Source of the DNA: Echinometra lucunter
Taxonomy: Eukaryota; Echinodermata; Echinoidea; Camarodonta; Echinometridae
DNA length: 64,000 nucleotides
Direction of reading: 5' to 3'
Assembly (NCBI GenBank): GCA_029962745.1
Contig: CM057162.1
Span: forward strand, 18,623,408-18,687,407
The notes under the pieces are model-generated. The model saw nothing but the letters and a program-made list of their open reading frames with translations, ran no database searches and was not told the origin of the DNA. The position numbers were made by a program, and so were the translations under genes. Positions 60,545 through 64,000 of the stretch are shown here, one piece after another (the first letter of the stretch is position 1; each line of letters opens with the position of its first letter).

Positions 60545-62008
60545 GCTTTGACAACAGCTGTTTTGGAAAGAAAAGTATTTATCATTTTCAAGTGTGTGAA
60601 TTTAGCATAGGTTTTTGTTGACAAATTTAGTATTGTAAAGGGCTGAACACACTGGATAACTTACGCTCAAGCTGCTTTCAATCATCTCCTGTTTGAATAG
60701 GTTCACCCGACTGAGGTTGTGATCCATTCAACTAGACAGCTATGAGAAGAGACAGAGTTGTGGCAAGTGCACGTAGACCTGTTCATGGGTCAAAGTTGCG
60801 GAGCTCCAAATAGTACCCTCCCGGTCGGAGAGATTGTCACTGGGTGGAAACTCTTGGGACCTACTTACATTGACCTTTTGGTTGTTGTGTCACAACTTTT
60901 TTCTTGTCCACCAGCTATGTCTGTTGACCACTGGTCCGGTCAAATGAAGAGGTTCGGCATCCCGTGTGTTCAGTCTTCTAGAACAGCACTTCTCGGCCAT
61001 TTGAACCCATTTTGGCTCTCTGATTTTTTACGGCCCTCCTTACAAAAACTTCGCGAGAAAAATTATAATAAAACATAAACATGAAAATAGAGAAAACGAA
61101 GTTTGTGGTAAATATCTGATCTACTACCCCTCATTTCACGAAGAAGTCGCGGGGGATTTTAACACCTAACTGTATGCTAAATTCCAGCTTTGTCATTTAA
61201 CTCGGACATTTTTCATTTCAATCCATTTTTTTAATTTTTGGCCGTACTCGCAGAAGCGCTGTACTAGAAGATATTCCCTTACATTCTTTGAATAGATTAG
61301 TACGACAACAACTCAGCATTAACTTTACTTTTTGAAAAAAAAAATGTTTGACCTATCCCATAACAACAAAGGGCACTATTAATTGTGGTAACTGTGTAAA
61401 ATAACATTATGAAACAATCGCTTTGGTATTAATATTGGTACTTAAATGGCATACTTTCTCATACCTTCTTGATGATGGACAAACATTGAAACACAGTAAT
61501 CTACCGAATATATTTTCCCGTAAATTATGAACGCGAACGAATCATTCGGAAATCCCATGAGTAAAGAGCTAGATGTATTCCTGAAATTTGGAATGGAGAA
61601 CACCCCCTTTCCCCATCCCCACGGAGCGTTTGGCTCACTTAGCACTTACTATAAAATTTGCCAAAAGTGATGATTGGTACCGTTTACTTATTGGGGCTAT
61701 TCGTCAAGGACTGTCCCTAATACTACCCACGCTGCCAATAGGACCTTCTTTTACCAGCAGCGATGGATTGCACCTTACAACAGAATAATGACCAGTTTTA
61801 AAGGCTCAGTGGGGGCATTTCTTTGCATGGCAGTTCTGTATTTTTGTTTAGTTTTGTTTCGTGAGGGGACAGAGTTATACATAGTTGCAACATAGCAACA
61901 GACGTAGGTCCATCTGGATGTAGTATTCGAAAGACATAGCGCCTGAGTTGTATCACCTACACAATTTATGTGCCCCATTGGTACATAAATATGAACAAAC
62001 AGATCAGG
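60545..62008. other. 3' flank of the receptor gene, probably 3' UTR at first
   Basis: A 106-codon frame at 60758-61078 has no recognisable domain. An AATAAA lies at 61067-61072. Beyond it no gene or repeat was recognised until the next MITE. Confidence 0.45.
61067..61072 (+). terminator. candidate polyadenylation signal
   Basis: Canonical AATAAA about 520 bases after the receptor stop codon. It would give a 3' UTR of about 540 bases. A second-choice signal cannot be excluded. Confidence 0.4.
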
Positions 62009-62151
62009 GCCCCGTTTCATAAAACTTATTTCCAGTAAGAATGCCACATTTCTATGACAAATTTGCTCTCAGCCAATCAAATGCAAGGATTTCAGTAGCT
62101 TATAACAGTTATTGCATCTTGTTATTGATAACAAGTTTTATGAAACAGGGC
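62009..62151. mobile_element. MITE with GCCCCGTTTCATAAAACTT ends, copy 2
   Basis: Same family as 55476-55620: GCCCCGTTTCATAAAACTT, GCCACATTTCTATGACAAAT, TTTGCTCTCAGCCAATCAAA, and the right end ACAAGTTTTATGAAACAGGGC. Confidence 0.9.
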
Positions 62152-63776
62152 GCTGAACAAATATGTCGCAGAAAGACACTCTACAATAAAAAGCAAATGT
62201 GATAGATGTATTGTGATAAATAGGAAGTTTTAGTATAATTTAGTATTTTTTTTAAATTGTAGCTAAATTGAGGGGTTTATATGCACATCCCCCCCCCCCC
62301 CCCGCTTATCAGCTCTCCGCGCGGGAAAGTGATGTACAACCTTAGCCTACAAAAAAGAATTTCCATGTACTTCGCCCCCCCTCCCCCCCCCCCCCCCCCC
62401 CCCCCATCAAATCCTGGATCCGTGGCTGAGCAAGAGAGGTATACATTATACTCTGAAGTCTTTCCTTAATATGTTTTACTTGCTTTCTTTTTTGCACGTT
62501 TCCAAGTTGATATAGTATCCGAATGTTTTAAAATAATTCCCATTTCAGCATTATTTTAGTGTAACTATTTGCCTGTTTATTCATTTTTTTTTCCTACTCA
62601 TGTGTACTTATCAAGTAATGAGTGTGCTTGTATATCCTTATTTTAGATATTTTCAACCTCTTCCACGTTTGAAAGATGTCAATTTGATTTTATGCATGGT
62701 TTCATAGCCGAGAAAGTTATAATTATGTGTGAATGTTAAATTTAGGTAAAAATTAAGTCCTTTTTTCCTCAAATCAAACGCCAAACTTGACGGCTTCAGA
62801 TTTATATTGCCTGAACACATAACCCCTTTTTTCAAACATTAGATGATAATTAACAGTCATACCACTTCTTTCAGGTTACTAAGTCTTATCTTCTGATTTG
62901 ATTCAAATTCTGTAGATTCTGTCTGTCGTTTGTATCAGTAGAAATTCAGGTTCGTTTATCTTTGCATGGGAATGTAAGGTAAAAGAGTGACCGTTTCAGT
63001 ACTTTGTAAGCAAATAAAAAAAGGGGGGTGATTAAAATGTATTTACACCTTGTTCCCTATATAGAGTCACCAATAATGATATCGCTACAAAATCCGATAA
63101 CAAATATGGTATGCTACTTATCCCAAGATACGATACTTATCCTATTATGGAATTTGAGGAGATAGGTCATTTACGGGTGGGGCCCTCTTTCAAATGCACT
63201 TAGTGCGGTTATACGTTCATCGCGCTCCGTAATGTATAAGGCAACCTTGAATTGTAGTAATGGAATGGTATTTCCAAAGAAACTGCTTTTTGACGGGTAA
63301 TTCTCGTCTAGATTGGATGGCTTTTATGTGACTAATTGGCTGTTTCGACAAGGGAAATTAATGTACGTAAACCTACGGAACTTGATGGAAATTGCATTTT
63401 GTAATAAAGAACAAGTCAAATTTGGAACAGATGATGAGACAGTATGCCGTACATAATTATGAAAGTAAATGTACCAAGCTGATTTTTTTTTTTCAGAATT
63501 CTTGGCTCACAACATATCAAGTATTTCAGCCAAGAGAAAGCAAAATACACACATATTTTGTAGTCTAAGACATTCTCTACGATTCATTTCATTCTTATGA
63601 GACTTTGTTTTTACCAGGGCCGATAGCAGGACTGTTTGCTGAACATGAGAACACCACTAAGAACAGATTACCTTATCATGTATTTGCATCTCTGAACCAA
63701 TGTCATTTTCGTCAAATGCTGTTGTGTTGTGTTTTTATTGCTCCCTCGGTCCTCAAGCCTGTTGTCTACTGCAACC
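62152..63776. other. non-coding with long C tracts
   Basis: C14-15 at 62289-62303 and C23 at 62383-62405. No gene or other repeat recognised. Confidence 0.45.
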
Positions 63777-63797
63777 GGGGGGGGGGGGGGGGGGGGG
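63777..63797 (+). repeat. G21 tract
   Basis: Uninterrupted G run that abuts the next element. Confidence 0.95.
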
Positions 63798-63996
63798 TCA
63801 CAAAGAGTTAAGTGGGACTTAAAGTCCCTCTTAAATTCCTACTTGCGTGCTGTATATTACGCATCACCGCATTGGTCAAATCATGCCCAGAGGACGCGCG
63901 CTATTGGAAAGTCTATCAATGAGATTACGCGTTAAATACCGGATGCGCATTGGCGCTTACGCATGACTCCAACTTAACTCTTTGTGAAACACCCCC
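63797..63996. mobile_element. MITE with TCACAAAGAGTTAAGT ends
   Basis: GTCACAAAGAGTTAAGT at the left and ACTTAACTCTTTGTGAAAC at the right are inverted copies, and the right end continues ACACCCCC. The terminal GGGTGTTTCACAAAG word is shared with the family at 49783-50106, suggesting related termini on a different body. The body contains inverted GCGTGC/GCGCATTGG-type words. The left terminal bases are masked or replaced by the G21 run. Confidence 0.7.
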
Positions 63997-64000
63997 TGGG

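Noticed and set aside
60061..60624. 187-codon minus-strand frame opposite the receptor
   Set aside because: Shadow of the GPCR exon. The plus frame has all class A motifs, while this one has no domain.

Overview
This is eukaryotic DNA: AT-rich, sparse in coding sequence, and full of microsatellites, poly-G/poly-C tracts and short inverted-repeat transposons. The repeat vocabulary (termini such as GTTTCATAAAACTTGTTAT and GGGTGTTTCAYAAAG, a tRNA-like SINE, CR1-type LINE relics, tandem-repeat elements rich in AGGTCA) and one class A GPCR coded in a single exon suggest a marine deuterostome. An echinoderm, probably a sea urchin, is my best guess from memory of such repeats; I could not search.

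Layout. 1-24.6 kb: no convincing host exon. It holds foldback/MITE-like elements (1553-2438, 7791-8055, 11110-11700, 15863-16065, 21597-21772, 23514-23686, 23717-23974), a tRNA-Ser-like SINE on the minus strand (12549-12793), three decayed LINE 3' ends (9868-10189 +, 17600-18597 -, 20955-21190 +), a G/T-skewed block (15204-15480) and a TATA/initiator/splice-donor arrangement near 14.06-14.18 kb that could be an orphan promoter. 24.6-27.6 kb: a three-layer nest. A MITE (24675-27579) is split by a rolling-circle-like tandem-repeat element (24840-27403), itself split by a 5'-truncated CR1-like LINE whose reverse transcriptase frame is still open (499 codons). An uninterrupted MITE copy lies at 49783-50106. 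27.6-59.4 kb: mostly non-coding, with a CRE-bearing MITE (29168-29550), a nearly exact 127-bp tandem duplication (32108-32353), a SINE (39546-39778), a foldback array of 'TTAGACCA' modules (50158-50595), a 'GGTGCA' palindrome element (56338-56719) and a second AGGTCA-rich rolling-circle-like element (57076-57925).

59.4-60.5 kb is the one well-supported host gene: a 360-residue rhodopsin-class GPCR whose coding sequence appears complete in one exon, preceded by a 3' splice site, so at least one 5' exon lies upstream. 60.5-64 kb is its 3' flank and two more MITEs. The genes do not form an operon or pathway; the main story is the layered transposon content around a single receptor gene.

The most interesting signals are (a) two different rolling-circle-like families that share the same design and carry repeated perfect DR1 nuclear-receptor half-site pairs, (b) several foldback elements whose interior is built from reiterated short palindromic modules, three of them with a related CACT-N-TAAAAA-like terminus, and (c) the GPCR with Ala in place of the TM7 NPxxY proline.
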